Positions 43,741 through 52,754 of a stretch of DNA of 64,000 nucleotides are shown here, one piece after another. The position numbers and the translations under genes are program-made. The stretch covers positions 1-64,000 of the forward strand of contig JFHF01000045.1 in the NCBI GenBank assembly GCA_000648925.1. Reading direction: 5' to 3'. Each line of letters begins with the position of its first letter. Position 1 is the first letter of the stretch. A model generated the notes under the pieces. That model worked only from the letters and a program-made list of their open reading frames with translations. It was not told the DNA's origin and did not search any database. This DNA comes from Caballeronia jiangsuensis (lineage in GTDB: Bacteria; Pseudomonadota; Gammaproteobacteria; Burkholderiales; Burkholderiaceae).

Positions 43741-44808
43741 TCATTGCATCGGCGGCGCGTACATCAGGCCGCCGCGTGTGTAGAGCTCGTTCAGGCCGCG
43801 ATCGAGCTTGATCGGACTTCCGGTGCCGAGATTGCGGTTGAACATCTCGCCGTAGTTGCCGGCGCTCTTGAGCGCGCGAAGCGTCCAGCCAGGGCCGATG
43901 CCGAGCGTCGCGGTCACGCTCGCGTCCGGAACGAGCGCGCGCGCCACGAGCGGGTCTCTCACGCGCTCGGCCTGATTCTGACGGGTCACGCCGAGTTCTT
44001 CAGCGGCGATCAGCGTGAAGAGCACCCAGCGCACGATGACGAGCCATGCGTCGTCGTCGCCGCGCACGGCTGGCGCGTGCGGCTGCTTCGAGATTCGTTC
44101 CGACAGGATCGCCAGCGCCGATGCACCGCCGGGCGTGCGGCTGCGCAGCGTCGCGAGCAGGGAAAGATCGGCCGTCATGGCGCGGCATCGCCCGGAGGTG
44201 AAGGCCTGTTCGAGTTCCGCCGCCGAGCCGAGCACCACCGGCTTCAGATCGAGCGCGTTCGCATTCGAGTAGCCGACGAGATTGTCTTCGCTGGTCGTCT
44301 CACGTTGAACGCAGACGGTCACGCCCTTGAGGGATGCGAGCGTGCGAATGCCGCTCGCCGTCGAAACCATGAAGGCCTGCGCGTCATAGAACAGCACGCC
44401 CGCGAATTGAATGCCGAGCGTGCCTTCACGCAGGAGCGTCCAGGTCGTGTTGCGCGCGAGCAGATCGATGCGGCCCGTTCTGAGCGCCGGAAAGCGGGCG
44501 GATGCCCTGAGCGGGACGAAGGCGACCTTGTTCGCATCGCCGAGCGTCGCGGCGGCCACCGCGCGGCAGAAATCCACGTCGATGCCGGACCATTGTCCGG
44601 ACGCATCCCGCTGGGAAAAGCCCGCGATGCCGTCGCTGACGCCGCATCGCAGGACACCTCGCGCTGCGACCTGCGCGAGCGTGGCCGATCCCGCCGCGAA
44701 GGCGGGGACCGGCGCTGCCGGCAGCGCGAGCAGCGCGGCGCCTACGATCGCGATGAGATTCGCCGCAGAATTGCGCATCGTCTTCTCGATATGAAGACTC
44801 ATGTTCAC
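43741..44808 (-). CDS. Amino-acid ABC transporter-type periplasmic binding protein
   Basis: 355-residue secreted binding protein of the SBP_bac_3 fold, close to the general L-amino-acid type (AapJ/BztA). It has a signal peptide (cleavage near PAFAAGS). The mature start is TLAQVAARGVLRCGVSDGIA, followed by GQWSGIDVDFCRAVAAATLG and RFPALRTGRIDLLARNTTWT. The C-terminal part GIGPGWTLRALKSAGNYGEM matches AapJ. The start may be 44808, 44802 or 44778. No permease or ATPase is adjacent, so it would have to work with a distant transporter or as a solute sensor. Confidence 0.87.
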   Translation of the reverse strand: MNMSLHIEKTMRNSAANLIAIVGAALLALPAAPVPAFAAGSATLAQVAARGVLRCGVSDGIAGFSQRDASGQWSGIDVDFCRAVAAATLGDANKVAFVPLRASARFPALRTGRIDLLARNTTWTLLREGTLGIQFAGVLFYDAQAFMVSTASGIRTLASLKGVTVCVQRETTSEDNLVGYSNANALDLKPVVLGSAAELEQAFTSGRCRAMTADLSLLATLRSRTPGGASALAILSERISKQPHAPAVRGDDDAWLVIVRWVLFTLIAAEELGVTRQNQAERVRDPLVARALVPDASVTATLGIGPGWTLRALKSAGNYGEMFNRNLGTGSPIKLDRGLNELYTRGGLMYAPPMQ

Positions 44809-45020
44809 GTCGTCTTGTCACGTGGTTCGCCGTCCGGCGGGACACGTGCCAGATTAGGTTGTAGACGAAAACTGGTCCAGTTCAAGCGTTCGTTTTGCTG
44901 AGGTCGCACGCGTTGGCTGCAACGAAGCAGGACGAGATCGCGATCCAGTGAAGCATGTGCCTACGGGCTCCACGACATCGGCGCACGCCCCGCGCGGAAT
45001 CTGTCCGCTCGCGACAAACC

Positions 45021-45048
45021 TTGAACCCTTTACGTATATCACTATGCT
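45021..45048 (+). promoter_or_regulatory. Candidate promoter of the CPA2 antiporter
   Basis: TTGAAC (45021-45026), 16 bp, TATGCT (45043-45048). The predicted start is near 45055, about 190 bp before the antiporter ATG, so the leader would include the hairpin at 45061-45093. The rest of the 44809-45244 gap shows no gene. Confidence 0.45.
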
Positions 45049-45060
45049 GTAAGAAGGCCG

Positions 45061-45093
45061 AAACCCGATCCGCGCGTGCGCGGTCCCGGGTTT
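45061..45093 (+). repeat. Long leader hairpin before the antiporter gene
   Basis: AAACCCG (45061-45067) pairs with CGGGTTT (45087-45093), and inside it CCGCGC (45070-45075) pairs with GCGCGG (45078-45083), with a 2-nt apex. The hairpin starts a few bases after the predicted transcription start. It may influence leader stability or translation; no T-run follows on the plus strand. Confidence 0.5.
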
Positions 45094-45244
45094 CCTGCGT
45101 TGTCCGCGCTCGATGATCCGAGCGCCTCATCGCGTCGAACAATCGCTTTCGTCAAGCGCGCTAACCGCCGGCACAACGATGCAGATGCGTTGACGCAAGT
45201 TTTCGTGTCTGCGTTGGTTGCGAGCCGGTTCAGGAGAACAACGC

Positions 45245-46417
45245 ATGACAAAGCTGCTGATCGACGTGGTCATCTTTCTTGCGTCGGCGCTGATCACCGT
45301 GCCGCTGGCCGTTCGCTTCGGCTTCGGCGCGGTGCTCGGCTACCTGCTTGCGGGCGTTTTGATCGGCCCGTGGGTACTGAGGCTCGTGACCGATGTCGAT
45401 GCGATCCTTCACTTCTCCGAGCTGGGCATCGTGCTGATGATGTTCGTGATCGGACTCGAAATGAAGATCGACGCGTTGTGGGCGATGCGCCGCACCATCT
45501 TCGGCTACGGAACCATGCAGATGACCGTTTGCGCCGCCGCGCTGCTGGGCGTTTTCCTGATGCTGGGGCTGCCCTGGCGCATTGCATTGACGGGCGGCCT
45601 CGCGCTGTCGCTGTCGTCGACGGCGATGGTCATGTCCGAGCTACAGGAGCGCAAGCTCATGGACATGCCGACGGGCCGCGCGGGGTTCGGCATTCTGCTG
45701 TTCCAGGACATGGCGGCCATTCCGCTGATCGCGCTCCTGCCGCTGCTCGGGCCGACGGTGCCCATGCCCGCCGCCGAACCGGGCTGGCTCGTCGCGCTGA
45801 AGGCGCTCGCCATGCTGGGCGCCATCGCGCTCGTCGGGCGCTATCTGCTGAACGCCGTGCTGCGGCTCATCACGAGCACGGGCGTCCCGGAGATCTTCAC
45901 CGCATTCGCATTGCTGTGGATCGTCGGCATCGCGCTTCTCATGCAGAGCGTGCATCTGTCGATGTCCCTGGGCGCGTTCGTCGCGGGCGTGCTGCTCGCC
46001 GATTCCGACTTTCGCCACGAAATCGAAGTCGATATGGCGCCGTTCAAGGGCTTGCTGCTCGGTCTGTTCTTCATCGCGGTAGGCATGTCGATGGATTTCA
46101 GCGTGCTCACGCGCGAGCCGGTGCGGGTAGCAGTGCTCGTCGTCGCGGTGGTCAGCGTGAAGGCGGTCGCGCAGTGGTTCCTTGCGCGCCGCTTCGACGT
46201 GCCGGCATCGCACCGGAGCTTCTTCGCCATTCTGTTGTCGCAAGGCGGCGAGTTCGCATTCGTCGTGATGGCCGCGTCACTGGCGGCGGGTGTCATCGAT
46301 CAGCGTCAGGCATCGCTCGTCACGCTGGTCGTCGCGCTCTCGATGGTCTCCACGCCCCTGCTGCTGCTCGTGCATCGCCGGCTGTCCGAAAAGACCACGC
46401 GGGCTCGGGCAGGGTAA
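45245..46417 (+). CDS. CPA2-type cation:proton antiporter (KefB-like, no RCK)
   Basis: 390-residue membrane protein with about 12 helices of the Na+/H+ exchanger (CPA2) fold. The segments VRFGFGAVLGYLLAGVLIGP and GIVLMMFVIGLEMKI are the KefB/KefC N-terminal signature, and ALSLSSTAMVMSELQERKLM and FGILLFQDMAAIPLIALLPL carry the ion-binding Gln-Asp. It lacks the C-terminal TrkA-N (RCK) domain of KefB/C, so nucleotide or glutathione gating is not expected. AGGAG lies 9 bp before the ATG. It probably exchanges K+ or Na+ for protons at the inner membrane. Confidence 0.9.
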   Translation: MTKLLIDVVIFLASALITVPLAVRFGFGAVLGYLLAGVLIGPWVLRLVTDVDAILHFSELGIVLMMFVIGLEMKIDALWAMRRTIFGYGTMQMTVCAAALLGVFLMLGLPWRIALTGGLALSLSSTAMVMSELQERKLMDMPTGRAGFGILLFQDMAAIPLIALLPLLGPTVPMPAAEPGWLVALKALAMLGAIALVGRYLLNAVLRLITSTGVPEIFTAFALLWIVGIALLMQSVHLSMSLGAFVAGVLLADSDFRHEIEVDMAPFKGLLLGLFFIAVGMSMDFSVLTREPVRVAVLVVAVVSVKAVAQWFLARRFDVPASHRSFFAILLSQGGEFAFVVMAASLAAGVIDQRQASLVTLVVALSMVSTPLLLLVHRRLSEKTTRARAG

Positions 46418-46534
46418 GCGTGTTTCCTCGAGCGCCGCATTCATACCGTGATCGCCGGCTTCATGCGCCGATTTGTTCTGGAAGTCATGCTGCCCGTTTC
46501 GTATTCGAACGGGTGAGCGCGAGGAGGCACGAAA

Positions 46535-47635
46535 ATGCTATCGCCGATTTCTGAGCGCACGCTCTCCAGGGAACTGCTCGATGTTCTGATACGCGCCGGA
46601 CTCGTCGCCGTTCTGGCGGTCTTCTGCTTTCGGGTATTCGTCCCGTTCCTCGACCTGATGGTCTGGGCGCTGATTCTCGCGGTCACGCTGTACCCGCTTC
46701 AGGTCCGGCTCCGCGGCGCGTTTGGCGGCAAGGACGGTCTGATCGCCACGTTGATCATCTTCGTCGCGTTCGTCGTCATCCTCGTGCCGACGTATCTGCT
46801 CGGCGTGGCGGTTGCGACGTCCATCGAGCGCGCGATGGCCATCGTCAGGAGCGGCACCTTCCAGATTCCGCCGCCAGCGGAATCGGTGGCCGCGTGGCCT
46901 CTGGTCGGGCAGCGGGTGTACGACTTCTGGGCGCAGGCGTCGACGGATCTCACGGGTCTCGCGCAAAAGTTCGCGCCGCAGATCAAGGAAGCCGGTCTTG
47001 CCGTGCTCGGCACGATCACGGGACTTGGCGCCGGGCTGATCGTGTTCTTTCTCGCGCTGATCGTCGCGGGCATCTTCATGGCGCATGGCGAGAAGGGCTA
47101 TGGCAGCGCCGTGCAGATCGCCTCGCGCATCTCCGGACCCGAAAACGGCCAGCAGATCGCGGATCTTTGCACGGCCACGATTCGCGCGGTGGCGCAAGGC
47201 GTGGTCGGGATCGCGTTCATCCAGATGCTGTTGATCGGCATCGGCTTCGTCATCATGGGCATTCCCGGCGCGGGGCTGCTCGCGCTCGCCGTGCTGCTGA
47301 TCGGCATCATGCAGTTGCCGGCGACGTTGATCACGATTCCCGTCATCATCTTCGTGATCGTGACGAATGGCGTGAGCACGGCGACGATCATCTTCTCGGT
47401 CTATACCTTCATCGCCGGTCTCGCCGATAACGTGCTCAAGCCGATGCTGCTGGGCCGTGGCGTCGCGGTGCCCATGCCCGTAGTGCTGATCGGCGCGCTC
47501 GGCGGCATGGTGACGGGCGGCGTGATCGGCCTGTTCATCGGTCCCGTGATGCTCGCGGTCGCCTACAAGCTGTTCTGGCGCTGGGTGAAACAACAACCGT
47601 CCCTGGAACCCCCGCAACAACAGGAGCGGCTCTGA
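46535..47635 (+). CDS. AI-2E family (PerM/YdiK) permease
   Basis: 366-residue inner-membrane protein of the AI-2E/PerM family. Hydrophobic helices lie at about residues 20-50 and 62-84, and after a soluble loop at 150-185, 210-290 and 300-345. GLADNVLKPMLLGRGVAVPM is the family C-terminal signature. Members are implicated in export of small molecules and in Na+/H+ exchange, so transport activity is uncertain. GAGGAGG precedes the ATG. It lies 13 bp before the outer-membrane efflux gene, so it is probably part of the same operon. Confidence 0.88.
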   Translation: MLSPISERTLSRELLDVLIRAGLVAVLAVFCFRVFVPFLDLMVWALILAVTLYPLQVRLRGAFGGKDGLIATLIIFVAFVVILVPTYLLGVAVATSIERAMAIVRSGTFQIPPPAESVAAWPLVGQRVYDFWAQASTDLTGLAQKFAPQIKEAGLAVLGTITGLGAGLIVFFLALIVAGIFMAHGEKGYGSAVQIASRISGPENGQQIADLCTATIRAVAQGVVGIAFIQMLLIGIGFVIMGIPGAGLLALAVLLIGIMQLPATLITIPVIIFVIVTNGVSTATIIFSVYTFIAGLADNVLKPMLLGRGVAVPMPVVLIGALGGMVTGGVIGLFIGPVMLAVAYKLFWRWVKQQPSLEPPQQQERL

Positions 47636-47648
47636 GGGATCGCCGTCG

Positions 47649-49193
47649 ATGCATGCCTCCCGGATCAGACGGTTGCGGTTGACGGACTGCGTCATCGTGG
47701 GCCTTGCGTCGTTGCTGAGCGGCTGCATGCGCGTGGGGCCGGACTTTCATCCGCAACACGAGCCTTGGAGCGAACACTGGAACAGCACGTCGCTCGAACA
47801 GGTCACGCAGCAGGCGCCGCAGCCCGATGTCCGGCAATGGTGGCGAATCTTGGGCGACGAGAATCTCGAACGCCTGATGGAACAAGCCGATGCCGGGAAC
47901 GGCGACCTGCAGATCGCCGGACTGCGCGTGATCGAGGCGCGTGCACAACTCGGTATCGCGCTCGCGGGACGCTATCCGCAAGTGCAGCAGGCCAGCGCCG
48001 AGGCGCTTGCGTCGGCGCAAAAGCGTTCGGATGGTTTCGATCCGCGCTCGGGCGTGTATTTGCAGTACGGCGCGGGCTTCGTCGTCGGATGGGAGCTCGA
48101 CTTCTGGGGGCGTTTCGCACGCGCGATCGAGTCGGCCGACGCCGCGTTCTTCGCCGCGCAGGCGAACCGCGACGCCGCGCTGGTTCTTCTGCACGCTCAG
48201 GTCGCCGAAACCTATTTCACGCTGCGCACCGGCGAGGCGCGCCTGCGCATCGCCCGCGAGAACGCTCAGTTGCAGAAGCGCAGCTACGACATCGCGCAAA
48301 AACTCTTCAAGGCCGGCGAGACGGATGAACTGGATTTCCAGCAGGCGAACACCCAGTATCTGGGTACGTTGAGCAGCATCCCTGAACTCGAGAGCCAGAT
48401 CGTGCTCGCGAAACACGCGTTGTCCCTGCTGATGGGCAGGCCGCCCGGCCCGTTGCCGGAAATCGTCGTGTCGTCCGGTAAGGCAGGCGTGATTCCGCTG
48501 GTGGATCGCGCCGTCCTGCAGGACATACCCGCCGATCTGCTGTTGCGCCGCCCCGACGTGCGCGCCGCCGAATATCAGATGGCCGCGCAGTCGGCGCTCA
48601 TCGGCGTGGCGGAAGCGGATTTCTATCCGTCGGTCTCCCTGCTCGGCACGCTCGGCTTCAGCGCGAGTTCGCTGAAGGGCTCGCCGAGCACGCTTGCCGT
48701 GGCGATCGGTCCCAGCGTGGTCTGGAACGTCTTCGATCACGGCAGAATCACGAACAATGTGCGCGTTCAGGACGCGCGGCTGCAGCAGTTGACGGTCGCT
48801 TATCAGAACACCGTGCGCGAAGCGGCGCGCGAGGCCGATGACGCCGCCACGTCGCTGATCGCCGCGTCACGCCGCGACGCCATCCTGAACGACGCGCAAG
48901 GGGCCGCGCGGCGCTCGTTGACGCTCGCCAGCACGATCTATCGGGAAGGGTATTCGGACTTCCAGCGCGTGCTCGATGCACAGCGCGCGCTGTTCGCCCA
49001 GCAGGACGCGTATGTCGTCAACCGGCGCAACGCGGTCGGCAGTCTGATCGCGCTCTACAAGGCGCTGGGCGGCGGCTGGACCACGCGCCAGCCGCTCGTC
49101 GATGCCGCCACACGCCAGCAGATGCAGCAACGCACCGATTGGGGCGATCTGCTGAACGAGGTGAGCGTGCCATCCGAAGGAGCGGCCCGATGA
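47649..49193 (+). CDS. NodT-type outer-membrane efflux lipoprotein
   Basis: 514-residue TolC-like channel with lipobox LLSGC (residues about 22-26). Two OEP domains follow, with RYPQVQQASAEALASAQKRS, VGWELDFWGRFARAIESADA and RRPDVRAAEYQMAAQSALIG. It is not closely similar to the RND channel at 0.7 kb. Its stop overlaps the next ATG by 4 bp (ATGA), indicating coupled translation. It should pair with the HlyD-type adaptor and DUF2955 pump that follow. Confidence 0.93.
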   Translation: MHASRIRRLRLTDCVIVGLASLLSGCMRVGPDFHPQHEPWSEHWNSTSLEQVTQQAPQPDVRQWWRILGDENLERLMEQADAGNGDLQIAGLRVIEARAQLGIALAGRYPQVQQASAEALASAQKRSDGFDPRSGVYLQYGAGFVVGWELDFWGRFARAIESADAAFFAAQANRDAALVLLHAQVAETYFTLRTGEARLRIARENAQLQKRSYDIAQKLFKAGETDELDFQQANTQYLGTLSSIPELESQIVLAKHALSLLMGRPPGPLPEIVVSSGKAGVIPLVDRAVLQDIPADLLLRRPDVRAAEYQMAAQSALIGVAEADFYPSVSLLGTLGFSASSLKGSPSTLAVAIGPSVVWNVFDHGRITNNVRVQDARLQQLTVAYQNTVREAAREADDAATSLIAASRRDAILNDAQGAARRSLTLASTIYREGYSDFQRVLDAQRALFAQQDAYVVNRRNAVGSLIALYKALGGGWTTRQPLVDAATRQQMQQRTDWGDLLNEVSVPSEGAAR

Positions 49194-50323
49194 GCGAAAC
49201 GTCCGGGTCGTCGGAAGCCGCATCGGCGCGCACGCCGCCGCCTGCTCCGGCTGGCGATCCATCGGGCAGGGCGCTGAAGTGTGTGATCACGCTGATCGTC
49301 GTGAGCCTGATCTGGTATCTGCTGGCGGACCGCATCACGCCCTATACGCAGCAGGCGCGCGTGCAGGCCTATGTGGTGCCGGTCGCCGCGGAAGTATCGG
49401 GCCGGGTGACGCGCGTGCTGGTGCGTGACAATCAGGAGGTCAACGCAGGCGACGTGCTTTTCGAAATCGACGGCGAGCAATACCGCATCACTGCCGATCG
49501 CGCTCGCGCCGATCTCGAAACCATGCGCCGGCAGATCGGCGCAAGCACGGCTGGCATCGATTCGGCGCGTGCGTCGCTGCGCGCGGCCATCGCGAACGAG
49601 GTCAAGGCGCGGCAGGACAGCGAGCGGCTCGAAAGGCTGTATCGCGAGGACGAAGGCACGATCTCGCTGCGGCGTCTCGAAGTGGCGCGAGCGACTTACG
49701 AGCAAGCTCAGAGTCAGGTCGCCGCGGCGCGTGCGGAAGTCGAGCGCGCACGCGAACAGCAGGGCGGCATCGAGGCGGAGAACGCGCAGTTGCGCAGCGC
49801 GGCCGGGGCGCTCCAGAAGGCCGAACTCGATCTCGCCAACACGCGCATCAGGGCGCGAACCGGCGGCGTCATCACCGATCTCGGCACGGAAGTCGGGCAG
49901 TTCGCATCGGCAGGCAAGGCGGTGATGACGCTGATCGCGATCCGCGACGTGTGGATCAGCGCCGACATGACCGAAAACAATCTCGGCCGCCTGAGGCCCG
50001 GCACGCCTGTGGCCATCGTGCTGGATGCGCTGCCGGGCGAAGTCTTCAAAGGGCGGATTCGCAGCATCGGGTTCGGCGTGAGCGTGGGACAGAGCACGCC
50101 GCCCGGCAGTCTGCCTTCCGTACAGACAAGCCGCGACTGGCTGCGGCCGGCCCAGCGCTTTCCGGTGATCGTCGAATTCGACAAGGACGAGCGTGCGCGC
50201 CTCTACAACATGCGTGTCGGCGGGCAGGCCGAGGTGATGGCGTTTCCGAGTCAGGGCAATCCGCTCAATCCGCTCGGCCGCATGTTCCTGCGTGTGATGA
50301 GCTGGCTCGCCTACGTCTACTGA
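49190..50323 (+). CDS. HlyD-family efflux adaptor (EmrA/AaeA-like)
   Basis: 377-residue periplasmic adaptor. One N-terminal helix (CVITLIVVSLIWYLLADRI, about residues 31-49) anchors it in the inner membrane. The lipoyl half RVTRVLVRDNQEVNAGDVLF, a long coiled-coil hairpin (about 95-215) and a barrel with LANTRIRARTGGVITDLGTE follow. This fits adaptors that serve FUSC or MFS pumps. The start ATG overlaps the channel stop. Eight bp separate it from the DUF2955 gene. Likely exports aromatic or other organic acids, by analogy with AaeAB. Confidence 0.9.
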   Translation: MSETSGSSEAASARTPPPAPAGDPSGRALKCVITLIVVSLIWYLLADRITPYTQQARVQAYVVPVAAEVSGRVTRVLVRDNQEVNAGDVLFEIDGEQYRITADRARADLETMRRQIGASTAGIDSARASLRAAIANEVKARQDSERLERLYREDEGTISLRRLEVARATYEQAQSQVAAARAEVERAREQQGGIEAENAQLRSAAGALQKAELDLANTRIRARTGGVITDLGTEVGQFASAGKAVMTLIAIRDVWISADMTENNLGRLRPGTPVAIVLDALPGEVFKGRIRSIGFGVSVGQSTPPGSLPSVQTSRDWLRPAQRFPVIVEFDKDERARLYNMRVGGQAEVMAFPSQGNPLNPLGRMFLRVMSWLAYVY

Positions 50324-50331
50324 GAACGCCG

Positions 50332-51342
50332 ATGGAAAACACGCTCCAGCTTCCGGGCCGTCGCACGCTGCGCATGGCGACCGGGACGGCGCTGTGCCTC
50401 GCGATCAGCTTCGCGTTCGATTTCCCGATTCCCGTGATCGCGCCGGTGTTCGCGGTCTTTCTGCTCGCGACGCAGAACCGGCCGCTGTCGTTCAGGGCAG
50501 CCGCGATATTGGCGCTGGTCGTGATGCTCACCACCGGTAGCGGCCTGCTGCTCGTACCGCTGCTTCGACATTACGCGCTCGCGGGCGTGATGCTCGTCGG
50601 CGTGTTGCTCTTCGTCGCGTTCCTCTACGGCGTGCGCGGCGGCAACAACCTCGTCGCGACCTTTCTGGTGGCGGGCGTCACGATGATCTCCGCGGCCGGC
50701 ACCGCCGACTTCCAGGTGGGTGCAACGGTGGTCGGCGCGCTGGTGAAGGGGCTGCTGCTCGCCTTGCTGGTGTCGGCGCTCATGCATGGCCTCTTTCCCG
50801 AGAACGCGAACGCGCGGCCGCCGCCTGCCGCGAGAACCGTGTCCGCCGATCAGGCCGCGCGCATTGCACTGCGCGCCGCGCTGGTGGTCATGCCGGCGTA
50901 CCTCCTTGCAATGACCGACCCGGCGAGCTATATGCCGATCATCATGAAGTCGGTCAGTCTCGGCAGACAGAGTTGCACTACGACCGCACGCGGCGCGGCG
51001 CGGGAGCTCATCGGCTCGACACTGCTCGGCGGCTTGCTCGCGATCCTGTTCTGGTTCGCGCTGAAACTCTCGGTGCACCTGTGGATGTTCTTCCTGTGGA
51101 TGCTGCTGTTCGGTTTGATGGTCGGGCGCAGGCTCTACGGCATCAGGATGACGCGCTATCCGCCGGGCGTCTGGCTGAACGGCTTCATCACGATGATCAT
51201 CCTGCTGGGCCAGTCAGTGCAGGACAGCATCGCGGGCAAGGACGTCTATACCGCGTTCGCGGTGCGCATGGGGCTTTTTCTTGCGGTCAGCCTTTACGCG
51301 TGCCTGATGCTGCAGGCTTTCGATCGACCTCGCAGCGGATGA
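50332..51342 (+). CDS. DUF2955/FUSC-like inner-membrane efflux protein
   Basis: 336-residue membrane protein with about 10 helices in two blocks (residues 15-155 and 180-330). The N-terminus has GRRTLRMATGTALCLAISFA and the second half VWLNGFITMIILLGQSVQDS, matching the DUF2955 relatives of the FUSC/AaeB pumps. It probably forms the inner-membrane energy-coupled part of the OMF-HlyD system encoded just upstream. The start ATG is 8 bp after the HlyD stop. Substrate unknown. It is the last gene of the operon. Confidence 0.85.
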   Translation: MENTLQLPGRRTLRMATGTALCLAISFAFDFPIPVIAPVFAVFLLATQNRPLSFRAAAILALVVMLTTGSGLLLVPLLRHYALAGVMLVGVLLFVAFLYGVRGGNNLVATFLVAGVTMISAAGTADFQVGATVVGALVKGLLLALLVSALMHGLFPENANARPPPAARTVSADQAARIALRAALVVMPAYLLAMTDPASYMPIIMKSVSLGRQSCTTTARGAARELIGSTLLGGLLAILFWFALKLSVHLWMFFLWMLLFGLMVGRRLYGIRMTRYPPGVWLNGFITMIILLGQSVQDSIAGKDVYTAFAVRMGLFLAVSLYACLMLQAFDRPRSG

Positions 51343-51385
51343 TGGCGGACGGCTCGCACGTTCGACTTGACCGCATCCCGCTTAG

Positions 51386-51643
51386 TCAGTATTTGATGTC
51401 TCTTGCGGTTTGGCGCCCGTGCTGCTTCGTCTCCCGCTTGTCGTGCCGGCAATGCGCGTTCGATTGCTGGTTGGCGGCGCGGCAGTCCTGCTTGGTGTGC
51501 CGGGCGTCCTGGCGCGTATCCTGACGGACGTCGCGACCGGCGCGACGTTGCTGCGCCTGCTCCGTTGCCAACGACATGCCCGGCCAGGAGCAGACGAGCA
51601 TGGCAGCGACCAACGCGGTGAGCCTGAGGTTGCGAGCGAGCAT
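51386..51643 (-). CDS. Small secreted basic repeat protein
   Basis: 85-residue protein with signal peptide MLARNLRLTALVAAMLVCSW, then cleavage near SLATE. The mature part (about 55 residues) is very polar and contains repeats of the type RQDTRQDAR, RHTKQD, RDKRE-like and RQTARD, with two Cys residues. Charge is strongly positive with many Gln, Arg and His. I know similar Arg-Gln-Asp repeat proteins as hypothetical Burkholderiaceae proteins without assigned function. A longer in-frame reading from 51832 lacks signal features. It is convergent with the DUF2955 gene and divergent from the MipA-like gene. Confidence 0.65.
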   Translation of the reverse strand: MLARNLRLTALVAAMLVCSWPGMSLATEQAQQRRAGRDVRQDTRQDARHTKQDCRAANQQSNAHCRHDKRETKQHGRQTARDIKY

Positions 51644-51834
51644 GATGTGAGTTCCGGAGGACGAGTCGATACATCTGGAATGTGATGTGTGCATCAAGAT
51701 AGCCGCATCCTCGACCATTGTGAATCGGCTTTTGCAACGACGACGCATAGCGATAAACGGCACGATGATTCGATTGATCAAGAAATCGAAATACTGTGAG
51801 ACAGACGGGCTCATATCGACCGGAGAGAGCACCT

Positions 51835-52638
51835 GTGAAACGATGCAAAGCGATCACCGGAGCATGCTTCTCGTTTGTCGTAGGTAATGCCTGCGCAAGT
51901 CCGGTCGATTTCTCGAACGCATTGCCCAATTTCTTTGGCGCGGGAATCGGTTCGACCACCGAGTATGCGGGCGGCAAGGATCGCATCGTCGGCGTGCTTC
52001 CGGGTATGCGATACGTGACGAGCGGTGGTCACCTGTTCGAGTGGTACGGCACCTATGCGCAATACAACTTCGGGAGTCTGACCGGATTCCAGTGGGGGCC
52101 GGCGCTGGCGCTTCGTCTAGGACGACGGAATGTCGATGACGAGGTCGTGTCGCAGGTGCATGACGTCTCCACCACGGTGGAAGGCGGCGGGTATGTCGGC
52201 TATGAGTACAGTCACGTCGGCGATGTGCCGTTCCGTTTGCGCGGGGAGGTGACCGTTGTCACGAATGCGGGCTCCGTCTACACGGGCGCGCGCACCACAC
52301 TGAATACGAGCGCATGGTTTCCACTGCATTCGCGCGTGTTCATCGGCGGCGGAGTCGGTGCGACATGGGTGAGCGGTGGCTTCAACGAAACTTACTACGG
52401 CGTGACATCCGAGGACTCCCAGAAAAGCGGATTACCGGTTTTCAATCCCGGAGGCGGCCTCAATCAGATTACCGGCTGGATCGCCGGCATCTTTCAAGTC
52501 AGCCCGAAATGGTACGCGGGCGCGATGGTTTACTACCAGCGCCTGATGGGTGATTCGGCAGCCAGCCCCATCGTGACGCAGCGTGGCACGCGCAATCAAC
52601 TTACTTACGGCGTCGGGATCGCTTATGCCTTTCAATGA
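51835..52638 (+). CDS. MipA/OmpV-family outer-membrane protein
   Basis: 267-residue outer-membrane barrel. The N-terminus (VKRCKAITGACFSFVVGNAC) is a signal peptide with cleavage near ASPVDFS. The mature protein has the OmpV pattern: ALPNFFGAGIGSTTEYAGGK, DRIVGVLPGMRYV, VEGGGYVGYEY, and C-terminal LTYGVGIAYAFQ. The last residue is Gln preceded by Phe, slightly unusual for BAM recognition. The GTG at 51835 after CGGAGAGAGC is preferred to a longer ATG start with no ribosome site. Such proteins are involved in envelope integrity or murein enzyme scaffolding; exact role unknown. Confidence 0.8.
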   Translation: MKRCKAITGACFSFVVGNACASPVDFSNALPNFFGAGIGSTTEYAGGKDRIVGVLPGMRYVTSGGHLFEWYGTYAQYNFGSLTGFQWGPALALRLGRRNVDDEVVSQVHDVSTTVEGGGYVGYEYSHVGDVPFRLRGEVTVVTNAGSVYTGARTTLNTSAWFPLHSRVFIGGGVGATWVSGGFNETYYGVTSEDSQKSGLPVFNPGGGLNQITGWIAGIFQVSPKWYAGAMVYYQRLMGDSAASPIVTQRGTRNQLTYGVGIAYAFQ

Positions 52639-52722
52639 CCTTCTTTGAAACCGGGACGTCATTGGGCGCGGCTTATAGGCAATCCCATCATCGTCTGGGT
52701 CGACATCGATCCGATCAGGTTG

Positions 52723-52754
52723 CTTGAATTCACGAACGAGTTCGCATACTGTGA
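52723..52754 (+). promoter_or_regulatory. Conserved promoter module (copy B)
   Basis: CTTGAATTCAC, six variable bases, then GTTCGCATACTGTGA, the same element as at 24262. TTGAAT (52724-52729) and TACTGT (52747-52752) are 17 bp apart. CATCGTCT also recurs 26 bp upstream of the element in both copies. The downstream gene here is the small coiled-coil protein, about 125 bp away. The rest of the 52639-52875 gap holds no gene. Confidence 0.6.
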
